DNA of 64,000 nucleotides from Trichobilharzia szidati (Eukaryota; Platyhelminthes; Trematoda; Strigeidida; Schistosomatidae), in NCBI GenBank assembly GCA_944472155.2, contig OX235272.1:17530354-17594353 (forward strand), written 5' to 3'. The notes under the pieces were generated by a model. It saw only the letters and a program-made list of their open reading frames with translations. It did not search any database and was not told where the DNA came from. Each line of letters starts with the position of its first letter. Position 1 is the first letter of the stretch. The position numbers were made by a program, and so were the translations under genes. This document shows, one piece after another, positions 36,928 through 47,027 of the stretch.

Positions 36928-37852
36928 ATCTCACTGATCCGAAAGCTAAGTTTAAGGATTAGAAAAATCTGTTCGGAATACATGATAGAGAAAGAATTGA
37001 ATTTATTACGTGAAACCCTACTAGAGAACGAGTATCCCCCAAGATTCATAGACAAAAACATGAAAGATAAGCCTTTGTCAGCAAAAATCACAAATGTTCC
37101 CAAGAAGACTCTCTTCATGAACCTGGAATTCAAAGGTGACATCGCGGTAGGAATTCTCGGAAACCATCTTTCTAAATGTCTGAAGAAGACACTTCAAGCA
37201 GCCACCTTAAGTATCACACTCCAGCAGACACTTAATCCAGTCTAGCGTGAATTTATGTTATGTATGAATATGAGGACCTTGTAGACTACGTGGAATCTAA
37301 CTAATGCGCTGGCTAATCTGTCCTAATCGCACGTCAACATCAACAACAATACCGCCGGGCACGCAAGGCAAAGAAAGAAGACTGGACGTTGATATATCAA
37401 TTTACTTCCTCTTGTGGAACAAAGTATATTGGTCGTATGCAACGTCAAATCCAAAAACGTATTTTGGAACATTGTCCAGCTTGGTGAGCCAGAGGAGAAA
37501 AGAAGAATAGCAACAGCTCGATCCTCGAACACCTTGTCATCTCCAGACAATGGGCATCCATACATGAATGTTTCACCGCGCTACACAGAGTCCTTCAATA
37601 TGGGCCAAAGGGACTTCGTATACGCCATCTGTACACAGCTGAAGCACAAGCTATTCGAGATCTGAAACCAAACCTCTGCATTCAAAAGCGATACATACAT
37701 TCACTTGCCCTTCCGTGGGCAGAGTAAAGTTTTTACTATAATTTTGGTTCTTTTTATTATCTCATGAAAATGAATCGTCGAAAAGTCAATTTGTAGCGTT
37801 TAAGCCACCAGATGTCCATTTCATACGTCTTGAGCCAAGCTCATCAGTAATA

Positions 37853-37864
37853 CCCCCCCCCCCC
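37853..37864. repeat. poly-C run
   Basis: Twelve consecutive C between PLE tail and SINE sequence; a likely sequencing or replication-slippage spot. Confidence 0.9.
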
Positions 37865-38044
37865 AATTAAAACACATCTCAAACAACTGTATCAATTCAA
37901 ATAACTGGAATTTTAACTGACTAATGTGGATGGCTTCCAATTACGCATTTTAATCAGTGGAACAAGCGATGTAGAATTTAAAACATCAGAAGTGTTTCCA
38001 TAAAAGGAAGGAAACTTTGAAACCCTACATAGAATTCTTAAAAA

Positions 38045-38300
38045 AACAGGAATAAGACTTATTCGAACCCAGGACCTTCCGGTTACAAGGCAAGCTCGTA
38101 TACCATTCAGCCACTGGGACCCGATTCAACGACTCATGAATTCCAACTTCTACCAATTCGTGATTTAGCGCAACCCCAACCATTGTCGTTGGTGGGACAT
38201 CAATCCACATACGTGACATCTAATTGGACCTCACTGGTCACGACTTCTCACTAGAATTACAGGAAGCTCCATCCTGTAGCAAGTCACTAGCGAGCATCAG
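38045..38300 (-). repeat. tRNA-like SINE, copy B, without hammerhead part
   Basis: Minus-strand copy starting near 38300 and running through the tRNA-like block with A box (CCCAGTGGCTGAATGG at about 38105-38120). It is cut within the B box (TTCGAA at about 38062). The 3' hammerhead part is lost. Confidence 0.75.
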
Positions 38301-38315
38301 ATTAATTTTCTATAG

Positions 38316-38605
38316 TTTGGTTTGTAAGGGTTAGTTATGTTTTACGAGTTGATCACGGACTGATATCAGTTAGAGAACCATTGAAAACCAGGGAGTACTG
38401 GACAGCTACTGTTCCATCCCAGTTTGGGAGTCATTGGCAGTACGCGCCCACTGGGATTCGAACCCAGGACCTTCCGGTTACAAGGCAAGCTTGTATACCA
38501 TTCAGCCACTGGGACCCGATTCAATGGCCCATGAATTCTAACTTCTACCAATTCAGTCCGTGATCAACTCGTAAAACATAACTAACCCTTACAAACCAAA
38601 CTACA
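38316..38605 (-). repeat. tRNA-like SINE, copy C, flanked by an inverted repeat
   Basis: A minus-strand SINE with B box GGTTCGAATCC (about 38452-38466) and a mutated hammerhead segment (38393-38444, core CCAATGA and GGAAC instead of GAAAC). The tail at 38316-38363 (from GTTTGGTTTGTAAGGGTTAG to the CACGGACTGA end) is repeated in inverted orientation at 38558-38605, directly after the tRNA-like part. Confidence 0.8.
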
Positions 38606-38877
38606 GGAAAAAGAGTGTCACTGAAGCCAACAAACTCACTAAGAAATAAGTTACTTGCGTAAAAGGATCCTGTGTAGCCTATTAAACGGAATAATTTAGT
38701 TCATTTAACGCCTTGCAATAATTGTGAGTCAAAATAAATTAGTCAAAATAGTAGTAGAGAGTTGGATTAGAGCAGCACAAAAACCGAGCGAAATCTACAT
38801 TTCCAACAGCCACTCTACATATCACATTCTCCTGCAGACAGTTAATCCAGTCTAACGCTAAGGACAAGATACCGCTT

Positions 38878-39231
38878 TTGGCCACTTCAATGTGTATTTA
38901 TCAATTTACTTGCTCGTGTGGAGCAAAGTATATCGGCCGTACGCAACGTCAAGTCCACAAACGTATTCTGGAACACTGCCCAGCTTGGTTATCCAGAGGA
39001 GAAAAGAAGAATAGCAACAGCTCCATCCTCGAACACCTTGTCATCTCTGGACATCGAGCACCCCCACATGAATGCTTCACAGTGTTACACAGAGTCCCTC
39101 AATATCGTACAAAGGGACTTCGGATACGCCATCTGTACATAGCTGAAGCATTAGCTATTCGAGATCTGAAACCGGACCTCTGCATCCAAAAGCGATACAT
39201 ACATTCTCTTGCCTTACCATGGCCAGAGTAA
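38878..39231 (+). CDS. PLE GIY-YIG endonuclease domain, intact frame
   Basis: A 117-codon frame with CIYQFTCSCGAKYIGRTQRQ, where GIY corresponds to I-Y-Q and YIG-R-T-x-R is intact. Downstream it has a CPAW block, SSILEHLVISGH, and the C-terminal YIAEALAIRDLKPDLCIQKR, ending ALPWPE. The paired Cys and His residues peculiar to PLE endonucleases are present. The domain normally nicks target DNA to prime reverse transcription; here the RT part is absent, so it cannot act alone as an element. The start Met is probably not native, since the frame entered from upstream. Confidence 0.85.
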   Translation: MATSMCIYQFTCSCGAKYIGRTQRQVHKRILEHCPAWLSRGEKKNSNSSILEHLVISGHRAPPHECFTVLHRVPQYRTKGLRIRHLYIAEALAIRDLKPDLCIQKRYIHSLALPWPE

Positions 39232-39628
39232 AGTTCTCACCACAATTTTGCTTCTTTCCTTTATTATGTAAGTTCACTATTATTACTATTATTATTTTAT
39301 TTTATCAATACTTTTATTATCATTGTTATTCCCATCATCCACATTTTATTACCACTCTATTACTGTTCATTAATAACATTGCTTTCCATACATATTTTAT
39401 GCAAAAACACTTTATAGCCTTTCCACTAGTTCCTGTCCATTTTACACGAGCTTATTGATTATTCATTATCTCACACTTATTACGTCATGCCAACTTCTGT
39501 CTCCTTTCTAACTTACAATTAGTCATCCCTTCTTACACCTTACATTATGTAATACAATTTTCCAAGGACAAAATTTACCAGTATCTGATTGGTCTAAAGA
39601 TTTCTTTGTTAATTATAATTACGATTGT

Positions 39629-39674
39629 ACAGCTCATGAAAATGAATCGTTGAAAAGAAAATTTTCTTCACTGT
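39629..39674 (+). ncRNA. hammerhead-like fold in PLE terminal region
   Basis: Order: ACAG, CTCATGA, a short variable loop, GAAA, a self-complementary AAGAAAATTTTCTT stem, C, one extra base, CTGT. ACAG pairs with CTGT as helix I. The core has C instead of G at position 5, so activity is doubtful. Hammerheads are known from PLE terminal repeats. Confidence 0.45.
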
Positions 39675-39719
39675 TTGTGCCTTTTCTTATGACTCAATAT
39701 GGGAATATTTCGTTCAAAT

Positions 39720-40355
39720 CTACATTAGTTGGCCCTAATAAGATAAGAAACCTAGAAAAGAACTCAGCTATAGAGCACTACATGCAATTACACACAACCA
39801 TACAACAGGAGACGATAAGGTGACAGGATAAAAGTCTAATGTAACAGAGTGGAAGGAGAGATTGATGATGGAAGCTTTAATATATCGAATCAACTGAGAT
39901 AACATGTATTATTAGCTTTTTCAAATTTAATTTCGTAATCCCCATTGATTGATTATATTGGACAGAAATATTCGGCCCTCAGTACGGATGCTTCCACGAT
40001 GTCTGAGGATTGACATGTTGTGATTTGCTGAATGGTGACTAGCAGTGTAATCCAGGAGGCTCATTTCATTTTTTATTTGGGACTCGTCAGCAATCCTAGT
40101 GGATGAGAATACATCCAGCAGGAATGACTCACCACCTGTTCCAGATATCTGGAAGATTCCACTACCTGTACAACAAATGAGTGGGGAGAAGGAGAACTAC
40201 AAAACTTAAGTCTCGAAGTTGTATAGTTATAATCAGCGATATGATTATGAAAGGTAAACTGTGTAGTAAACGTTTTCAGTGGGCAAATTCATATGGGATT
40301 ACATAATACCACACTGTTCAAGTTTTACACATATATTAATTTTTAAGACTCAATT
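39720..40355 (+). mobile_element. second PLE lineage: EN C-terminal fragment split by a hammerhead SINE
   Basis: 39727-39900 parallels 56000-56160 (KIRNLEKNSAIEHYMQLHTT here, KISNLEKSSAIAMHTLAHNH there). 40115-40260 parallels the sequence that follows there (GAATGACTCACCACC and following). The interval 39950-40115 is foreign and holds a hammerhead-like motif. Heavily degraded. Confidence 0.6.
40050..40105 (-). ncRNA. hammerhead-like motif, Sm-alpha type with CUGACGA core
   Basis: The minus strand reads CTGACGAGTCCCAAAT (40090-40075), then an A-rich stretch, GAAA at 40067-40064, and CCTCCTGGATT. The first half matches the classic Schistosoma hammerhead core and stem II. The return strand of stem II is lost (AAAAAT instead of GGAC). 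Probably inactive. Confidence 0.55.
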
Positions 40356-40359
40356 TGTA

Positions 40360-40550
40360 TGGATTTGATATGTTTTTCGAGTGAGACCACAGATTGACAT
40401 CAGTTTCAGAACCATTGAAAACCAGAGAGTAGTGAATAGCTGTTTCATCCTAGCTTGGGACTCTTCAGCAGTACTCACCCACTGGGATTCGAACCCAGGA
40501 CCTTCTGGTTACAAGGCGAGCTCGTATACCATTAAGCCACTGGGACCTGA
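40360..40550 (-). repeat. tRNA-like SINE, copy D, with complete hammerhead core
   Basis: Minus strand: A-box block at about 40530-40548, B box GGTTCGAATCC at about 40487-40500, hammerhead at 40429-40474, then a tail. Head-to-head with copy E. Confidence 0.8.
40429..40474 (-). ncRNA. hammerhead ribozyme candidate with conserved core
   Basis: The minus strand reads GTACTG, CTGAAGA (fits CUGANGA), GTCC, loop, GGAT, GAAAC, AGCTAT. Stem II pairs GUCC with GGAU (one G-U pair). The helix I return strand reads TCACTAC, where a CAGTAC match would be ideal, so helix I is weakened. This is the best-preserved SINE ribozyme core in the window. Confidence 0.6.
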
Positions 40551-40599
40551 TCAGTAGGTGTGTGACCGGTAGGGTGCAGCAGGTCGGGTGTGAGGACAA

Positions 40600-40830
40600 A
40601 TACTCGCCGAAGACATTGGCTAGGGGTCGCGCTATGTCGTGAATTGGCAGAAGTTAGAATTCATGGGCCTTTTGGTCGGGTCCCAGTGGCTTAATGGTTT
40701 ACGAGCCCACCTTGTAACAGGAAGGTCCTGGGATCGAAACCCAGATGGTGCACACTGCCGATGAGTCCCAAGCTAGGTTGAAACTGTTATCCAGTTCTCA
40801 AACTGATATCAATTCGTGATCTAAATCGAA
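40600..40830 (+). repeat. tRNA-like SINE, copy E
   Basis: Plus-strand copy: GTCCCAGTGGCTTAATGG A-box block at 40679-40697, B box region GGGATCGAAACCC at about 40730-40743, hammerhead-like segment 40750-40795 with core CCGATGA (U4 to C) and GAAAC, then the common SINE tail. Confidence 0.8.
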
Positions 40831-41118
40831 AAACACATAATAATGCCTTGCTGTTATCTCGTTTGGTCTCTTGATTAGCATTCATCGTATCAGGCAGATA
40901 AAACATTTTGATTTGAATAATTCTGAGTTGTTGAAAGAAAACCGTTTCAAATTCTCATTTCTCACTGTATAAAGATTCTCAGACGATAAATTTCAAGCGA
41001 AAAACACTATGCCAAGTAAAATTACTCACTCAAACATCACATTCAACTAAAAGGTAAAAAAAACTTCAGTTTAAAAAAATATTATTTTTGATGTTAAAAA
41101 TAAATATTTCATTTAAAC
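40831..41118 (+). repeat. 288-bp unit shared with 31049-31336
   Basis: Follows the SINE tail and is nearly identical to the sequence after the SINE tail remnant near 31 kb, ending with AAATAAATATTTCATTT. See the partner entry. Confidence 0.85.
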
Positions 41119-41559
41119 AAAGATTCCTTTGAATAACAAAACAAAAGCCTGTTTTTATCCAGGAAATAATTTGATGAGATTTCTCTAAGGAATTCATTAT
41201 TTTTCATTTTTCCCTTTATTCTTTGTACGAATCACGGTGCTTTGTAGAATACATGTAGGCGAGAAAATTATTTGTTTAGAGGTAGTTAGAGGCAAAATAA
41301 GGAGGAAAAAAGTGGCTTCAATGGGAAGTATAGACTGTTTATAACTAGATTTATTATTGTTATCATCAATAACAGGCTAACTAAATTATATGTATTCACA
41401 CATATAGGATAAATTCATACTTAATGATAGGTTTATATATACATTAGAGAAGACGTTATAATTATCGCTTATTCCCTTTAACATTTTCATTTAGATTCTG
41501 AATTTTTGTAGAAATTTAGGTTAATCTGAATGTATTAGATTTTGTCACGAATCAAAGTC
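41119..41559. other. no feature recognised
   Basis: AT-rich DNA without coding signal. Confidence 0.4.
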
Positions 41560-41725
41560 TGCGAAGGAGATCATTATTAACCAGGGAGAACTGTACGGCT
41601 GTTTCGTCCTTGTTCGGAACTCTTCAGGTGACGAGATCAAGTTTGTTGACCATTCAGCTAATTCAGCTGGGAGTCAGTGACTCATGAATTTTAACTTGTG
41701 TCAATTTGTGATACAGCACTGCCCT
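41560..41725 (-). repeat. old tRNA-like SINE copy with hammerhead-like core
   Basis: The minus strand retains CTGAAGA (41627-41621), a stem-loop (GTTCC ... GGAC) and GAAAC (from 41605), followed by AGCCGTACAG. The tRNA-like part is decayed (GCTGAATGG still visible near 41655). Stem II has an extra U. Confidence 0.55.
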
Positions 41726-41930
41726 CAACCGATCGATGCCTTCGATTAGTGTCCATTTCATTTTGATAAGGTGGACCCCAGTGGTCACTATTTCTCCGTA
41801 ACGCTTCAGGACATCCGTGCAGTAATCATTAATGAGGTGAAGATTATTATTATTATTGTTATCATTTAGAATATGGGTTTTTGTAGAGATTTGGAATAAT
41901 TTCAATAGTTTTTTTTGGGAAAAAGATAAG

Positions 41931-43529
41931 TAATCGAAATGAATTAATATCAGTAAAAAGTTTGAGCATTGTGGATTAGATCAAATAAAGTATAATTATA
42001 TTTTAATAGTTTACACACAATGATAAGTTTTGTTATTGGTAATATTTCGAGCAAAATTACTGCCCGTGTTCACACCACTGTTGGAATTGTTTGATTCACA
42101 CATTTATGATTTGTACTCATATATATATAGTTCATTATTTTTCTTGTTTTCCAGTTCATTCATATTTTTGTATCCAGAATTATATTCCAAGTTGTTGATA
42201 GTTGTACTGAGTCACCCTTGTTACATGTATCCGGTGTGACTAATGAATATCGATTCTGTTATAAGTCTTTCTTTCCATTTGTTCATGTTAGTTTTTAGAA
42301 TAAACACATTGTCCCAATCGATATTGTGGTTTTTGTCCCATGCATGTGCAGCTATCGATGAATTTTTTTCAAGATTTTTGTAGGCTTGTGTTCCTGTTGG
42401 TTGACCTTTGGTTAGGCGTTTATGTTCATTCACTCTTATTTTGAGTGATCTGGACGTTTGCCCCACATATTTAGTCGGACAGTCAGCACAAGATATTTTG
42501 TTAGATTGCAAAATACAAAGAATAACAGATGGCAGCATTAAAACGACGCTATATAGAAAAACCACACACTCTGGAAGATTCCTCGATTATCACTCAGCTC
42601 ATCCACTCACGGTGAAACCAGGATTAATACAAGGTCTTGCAGATAGAATACGTAGACTAACAACAACGCCAGAGGACCAGTGTAAAGAAATAAACGTCCT
42701 ATTCAAGATGCTACTCGAAAACAACTACCCAAAAGAATTTATAAAAGATAATATAAAAGAGAAAAAAAGAGGGTGAAACCGGAGAATAACAAGATGGAAG
42801 AATGCAAAAAACAGTCACAATACCATATAAAATGGTACATCAGAGGCAATTCAAAGAAACCTCAAAAATATCGGCATTCACACAACTTTTAAACCGACAA
42901 ATCTAATCAAAAATAAAATAAATCAACTGAAAGATCCCGTAAAAATGATGGATAAAAACAACTTGATTTACAAAATATCTTGTGCTGACTGTCCGACTAA
43001 ATATGTGGGGCAAACGTCCAGATCACTCAAAATAAGAGTGAATGAACATAAACGCCTAACCAAAGGTCAACCAACAGGAACACAAGCCTACAAAAATCTT
43101 GAAAAAATTCATCGATAGCTGCACATGCATGGGACAAAAACCACAATATCGATTGGGACAGTGTGTGTATTCTAAAAACTAACATGAACAAATGGAAAGA
43201 AAGACTTATAACAGAATCGATATTCATTAAGTCACACCGGATACATGTAACAAGGGTGACTCAGTACAACTATCAACAACTTGGAATATAATTCTGGATA
43301 CAAAAACATGAATGAACGTGGAATACAACTCAAATACAAAAAAAATATGAATGAGCAAAAATAATGAACTATATATATATGAGTACAAATCATAAATGTG
43401 TGAATCAAACAATTCCAACAGTGGTGTGAACACGGGCAGTAATTTTGCTCGAAATATTACCAATAACAAAACTTATCATTGTGTGTAAACTATTAAAATA
43501 TAATTATACTTTATTTAATCGAAATGAAT
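41931..43529 (+). mobile_element. fold-back PLE with 14-bp target-site duplication and about 530-bp arms
   Basis: TAATCGAAATGAAT occurs at 41931-41944 and 43516-43529. Between them lie a 38-bp non-repeated end (41945-41982), a left arm (41983 to about 42505), a spacer and a right inverted arm (about 42975-43515). The spacer encodes the PLE linker on the plus strand (LYRKTTHSGRFLDYHS, then GLADRIRRLTTTPEDQCKEI). The right arm carries the endonuclease start (LIYKISCADCPTKYVGQTSR) and the left arm its inverted copy, so the GIY-YIG block exists twice in opposite senses. The two arms show few differences (for example NVFILK against SVCILK). A 5'-truncated PLE whose 3' end was copied back in inverted orientation is the simplest reading. 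Confidence 0.88.
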
Positions 43530-44060
43530 ACTAATCAGGTGTATCAATTCACTATTCTTATTTTTCATTTATTAACATACACGCACAATTGTACACACTT
43601 GCTTCTAATTTATACTTGATACATTTCGCTGACAGATTATCTTGAAGAATTTTGTTGTTGGTTATCATTACTGAAGACAGTAAGCAATCGAATTCTTAAC
43701 AGATAAGTACAGATAGCAGCAGCACATCAATCAGTTACTATGGTTACCATTTAGAGTAACAATTAGTTTATTTAAACATAACGGCTAATTGTTCAACTTT
43801 GTGTAACCTTTATAAATAAATAAGTTTTTAATATAAATGGAAGTAAATGTATGTCAGATAAAATGATGAAAAACAATAATAATAGCATAATAATTGGACA
43901 TATCATAGATAATAAGTAAAATGTTACAGAATAAGGTAAAGTATTGGAAATGAAGATATACTAAGGTGTACTAAATGGCATTATCAATCAGTAGAGGAAT
44001 TATTCAGTTTGTAAGATTAACAGGTTACTTCAATGTGATATTTATTTTGGAATATTTTCC
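43530..44060. other. no feature recognised
   Basis: AT-rich, no coding signal. Confidence 0.4.
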
Positions 44061-44064
44061 AAAA

Positions 44065-45540
44065 TTAAATTATTATTATTGCCTTGTTCCGTATGAAATG
44101 TTGCGCTTTAGCAGCATATCTTCATTCATTCTGTTTGTACAGCTTTTAGCTCGCTCCACAGTTGCCCATAAGCTCTTATCTTTTCCTTACACGATTACTT
44201 CCATTTCACTCTTAGACTAACGCTAATCACGTCATTTCCTATTCGAGTTTCGCTTAAGCGATGGAATGGCACGCGATGTCACTCAACGGTTTCTTCAGCA
44301 TGTGTCTAATATATCTCTAATTTCAAAGGAATATTTGTTTGGGAATAGGTGGTCAGATGGTTCTCTAATTGAGTTCCTTCTTGTTGCTTATCTGGTATAA
44401 AGCAGTCTTTGCTTTCTCAGTTTGTCAATTCTTGTATTCTAACCATCCCTCTTTACTGCTCCCCATTAATCTTTCCTGGACTACTTAAGAAAGATTTTGC
44501 TTTGCTGCGTAGGGCACTAAAAGCCGCTAGTAGGGGAAATAGGATATCGTTAAACCAACTGGTTAACACCATTGTGGATAGACATATAATGTCATGTAAG
44601 AAACTAGCGAATTCTATATTGTCAGACCCCGAGCATCCTCTCTATACGCAGCTCTCTCCTTGCATTTCATCTGGTAGAACTAGAAGCAACTATAAGAGAC
44701 TATATGCTAGGACTACCAAGTACAAAAACTCCACAATACCTTATCTGGCACAGCTGTTATGTGATGAGAAATCCGTTAGGTATGACACAATCAACTTACT
44801 GCGGCACTCTAACAAATAGTTTCCATTAGCTTTTGTTTTCCTTTCTTTGTTACTATTATATTGTTGCTCACATATTCTATTACACACTAATTTTATATTT
44901 CATATCCTGTGGTGCATTGTTTAAAATGTGAATGCAATGCTGTTCTTTTTTATTTCTTTTTTTTTTTTCTTTTTGTTGTTGTTGCTTTTTATTTTTAAAA
45001 TCTTATAAAATTTATGAGGTAATTAGATGCAATATTGTAATGCACGCTGAAAATTCCATACCTGTACCACAAATACTGTTTGGAATAAAGCTATTATTAT
45101 TATTATCATTTCTGGTTGGCTGATTGGATCTTCAGTGTGGGGCCAAAAAAGGCAGTTATTGAGAAAAGTCTAAGGAAGTCTGTTGGAAATGCTTACAGCA
45201 ACGTTTGAGTCAGGTCTCTGAATCACATAGAAGAACTGATTTGACATAAGGGTTAAAACCTCGGATCTTATTCCATGTACCAAGTGCAGTAGATTTTCAC
45301 ACTGATTTCGGAGTAATGAATGCCAGTCTAGCTTTTCCGATACTGGCTGCCTTTAACATGCCTAGATAAGTGAATGAAGTAACCTGCCTGAGATTTCTGC
45401 CATTGATAGGGATTGACACTTGTTGTCGTTGTTAGTTAGTTAGTTATCCTGGTTACCTCTGTTTTCTCTGTGTTCACTTGAAGTCCTGTCTTCACTGCTT
45501 ACTTCCTCTGTCTGATGACCTTAGAGTTTGTGTGACGTAT
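44065..45540 (-). mobile_element. RTE-clade LINE split by a CR1 insertion
   Basis: 44065-44405 is the 3' end of an RTE copy on the minus strand (the 3' block with GCGTGCCATTCCATCGC). 45110-45540 continues it with the region coding ITFIT..SVKIYCTR and the TNN poly-repeat, FTYL-like and NTEKTE blocks. The 50.3-kb copy is its closest relative here: both share the SVKIYC region and a GTTA/AACT repeat where other copies have poly-Gln. Confidence 0.7.
44406..45109 (+). mobile_element. CR1-clade LINE 3' end, inserted in the RTE LINE
   Basis: The coding block reads QFVNSCILTIPLYCSPLIFP, ALKAASRGNRISLNQLVNTI and YKNSTIPYLAQLLCDEKSVR (44409-44819, open). A UTR follows, ending GGAATAAAGCTATTATTATT. The short match TCTGGT on both sides could be a target-site duplication remnant. 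Confidence 0.82.
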
Positions 45541-45775
45541 ATTGAAATATAATGAACGAATGGTGTGTTACAGAAGTGTAACATTTTGAGAGATTTTGGT
45601 TTAAAGAATAACGAACTGATTAGCTATCTGACTGAGTGGTTGACTTATCGATATAGAATATTTTGCACGGAAGTGGATCATTTCAGTGTACTGTCAGTAT
45701 TTCGGAAAGTGTACAAAGTTAGACGAATGTAGTGAGAGTAGAAGATTCGTAAGAAAAGGGAAAGTAAATATTCAT

Positions 45776-45935
45776 TGAGGTGGCCAAAAGCGGTATCTTG
45801 TCCTTAGCGTTAGACTGGATTAACTGTCTGCAGGAGAATGTGATACGAAGAGTGGCTGTTGGAAATGTCTTCTTCAGACATTTAGAAAGGCGATTTCTGA
45901 GAATTTCTGAGAATTACTTCCCCTTTTCTAAAAGC
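45776..45935 (-). pseudogene. PLE linker fragment
   Basis: The minus strand matches 38800-38890 (CTCCTGCAGACAGTTAATCC, then GGACAAGATACCGCTTTTGG) and extends further upstream, including CTTCAGACATTTAGAAAGG. It ends at an irregular junction. Confidence 0.7.
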
Positions 45936-46050
45936 TATGGAAAAGTTGCTCTTACTTAATCTCCAAATTTCACTTAAAGCCTTTAACGATCCCAAACAAT
46001 TCGCCTACAAACATAGTAGAAGTATGAAGAGAGAAAGAACGAACATGTTT

Positions 46051-46097
46051 GCAGGATAATACGAGCTCGTTTTATTTCGTGGATTCTCATCAACTGC
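46051..46097 (-). ncRNA. hammerhead-like fold, left arm
   Basis: Inverted counterpart of the fold at 47028-47074 in the right arm; same core and stems. Confidence 0.5.
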
Positions 46098-47027
46098 ATA
46101 CATCCTAAACAAAATCAAATTATAGGTTTCAAGAAAGTTGTGGAACATACTTTTTCATAAATACTTTGAGTTATAGATAGAAGGCATAAGGAACATAATT
46201 CCAGAATTTGATGTAGGTAGACAGATTATTTGGTGTAAAAATCAACTAATTATATATAGTGGAATTGGATAAGAGGGGTAAGAGTTCAGATTTCTATTGG
46301 AAGGACTGAGAGGACAGCATCTACTAGATTTTCTGAGCACATTCCTAAGAGTCTCCATACAAAAGGAAGGAAAGTGTTATCAAGTGCAATCGCCAGACAT
46401 CTAATTGACACAGGACACACAGTAGAAATCAGCCAAGCCTTCAAAATAATCAATACACAAAGAAACCCACGGCTACTTCGCTTCGCAGAAGCCATTGCTA
46501 TCAAGAGATTTCGACCAGACCTTTGTATACAGAAAGATAGTGTGATTAATCTTTCACTACCTTGGTAACCCTAACTCTATTTTACTTTATTTTTGTTTTG
46601 CCTTTCTGTCAGTATGCCTGTGTGTTTGTCTTGTTACGTAACATTCTATTCAATTTTGACCTTCAAGTTTCTAAATCTACTTAATTGTTTGTCTGTTTAA
46701 GTTATAAATGTTACTTCACTATTCACCCCCACCCTCTTAAACTCTCCACCACAAGATGTGTAAATTTACTTTGTTCTCTGACCCTGACCCTGTAATATGC
46801 CTCTAACCAATCTGTGTTGTTTTCCAATAGAAATCTGAACTCTTACCCCTCTTATCTAATTCCACTAGATATAATAAGTTGTTTTTTGACACCGAATAAT
46901 CTGCCTACCTTCATCAAATTCTGGAATTATGTCCCTTATGCCTTCTATCTATAACTCAAAGTATTTATGAAAAAGTATGCTCCACAACTTTCTTGAAACC
47001 TATAATTTGATTTTGTTTAGGATGTAT

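Larger units (their letters stand above)
33580..37735 (+). mobile_element. nearly complete Penelope-like element, interrupted twice
   Basis: Reading rightwards: a head shared with the tails of other copies (TATGGGAATATTTCGTTC at about 33612); an N-terminal region (FLLAKVNTEFTFLKRCIDRH); FPLTPIQIEVLSLGLKF; DIVLVRPD, a stop, then GNGIVVMN; a CR1 insertion at about 34431-35100; SLYGLCKVHKEDVPLRS with YHQVAKWLANIL; LPMDVTTIFTSIPLTKT (catalytic Asp); MVSPLGPLLANCF; YRRYVDDTFIICDE (catalytic YVDD at about 35785). The fold-back insertion 36012-36915 follows. Then come SLRIRKICSEYMIEKELNLL, VPKKTLFMNLEFKGD, and, after about 150 bp of foreign sequence (37250-37395), a GIY-YIG domain with KYIGRMQRQ ending ALPWAE at 37727. 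Scattered stops and frameshifts remain, so it is inactive. Without insertions it would be about 2.4 kb. Confidence 0.87.
38808..39715 (+). mobile_element. PLE 3' portion: endonuclease and terminal region
   Basis: 5'-truncated PLE with linker end (TVNPV), intact endonuclease ORF (separate entry), a 3' UTR of about 480 bp and a terminal block ending CAATATGGGAATATTTCGTTC. That last block also begins the 33.6-kb PLE, as expected for PLE terminal repeats (pLTRs). A second copy of the UTR and terminal block lies at 49001-49605 with few differences. Confidence 0.85.

Noticed and set aside
36294..37142. A 282-codon minus-strand gene
   Set aside because: Only the endonuclease part and right arm are native PLE sequence; the N-terminal part is antisense to the host PLE linker.
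38045..40745. Possible tRNA genes (A and B box-like blocks)
   Set aside because: They lack a full cloverleaf and occur as parts of dispersed SINE copies with a hammerhead and tail.
42030..42239. Membrane-protein-like frames in the fold-back PLE arms (also 43227-43469)
   Set aside because: Present in both arms because of the inverted repeat; antisense or UTR sequence of the PLE.
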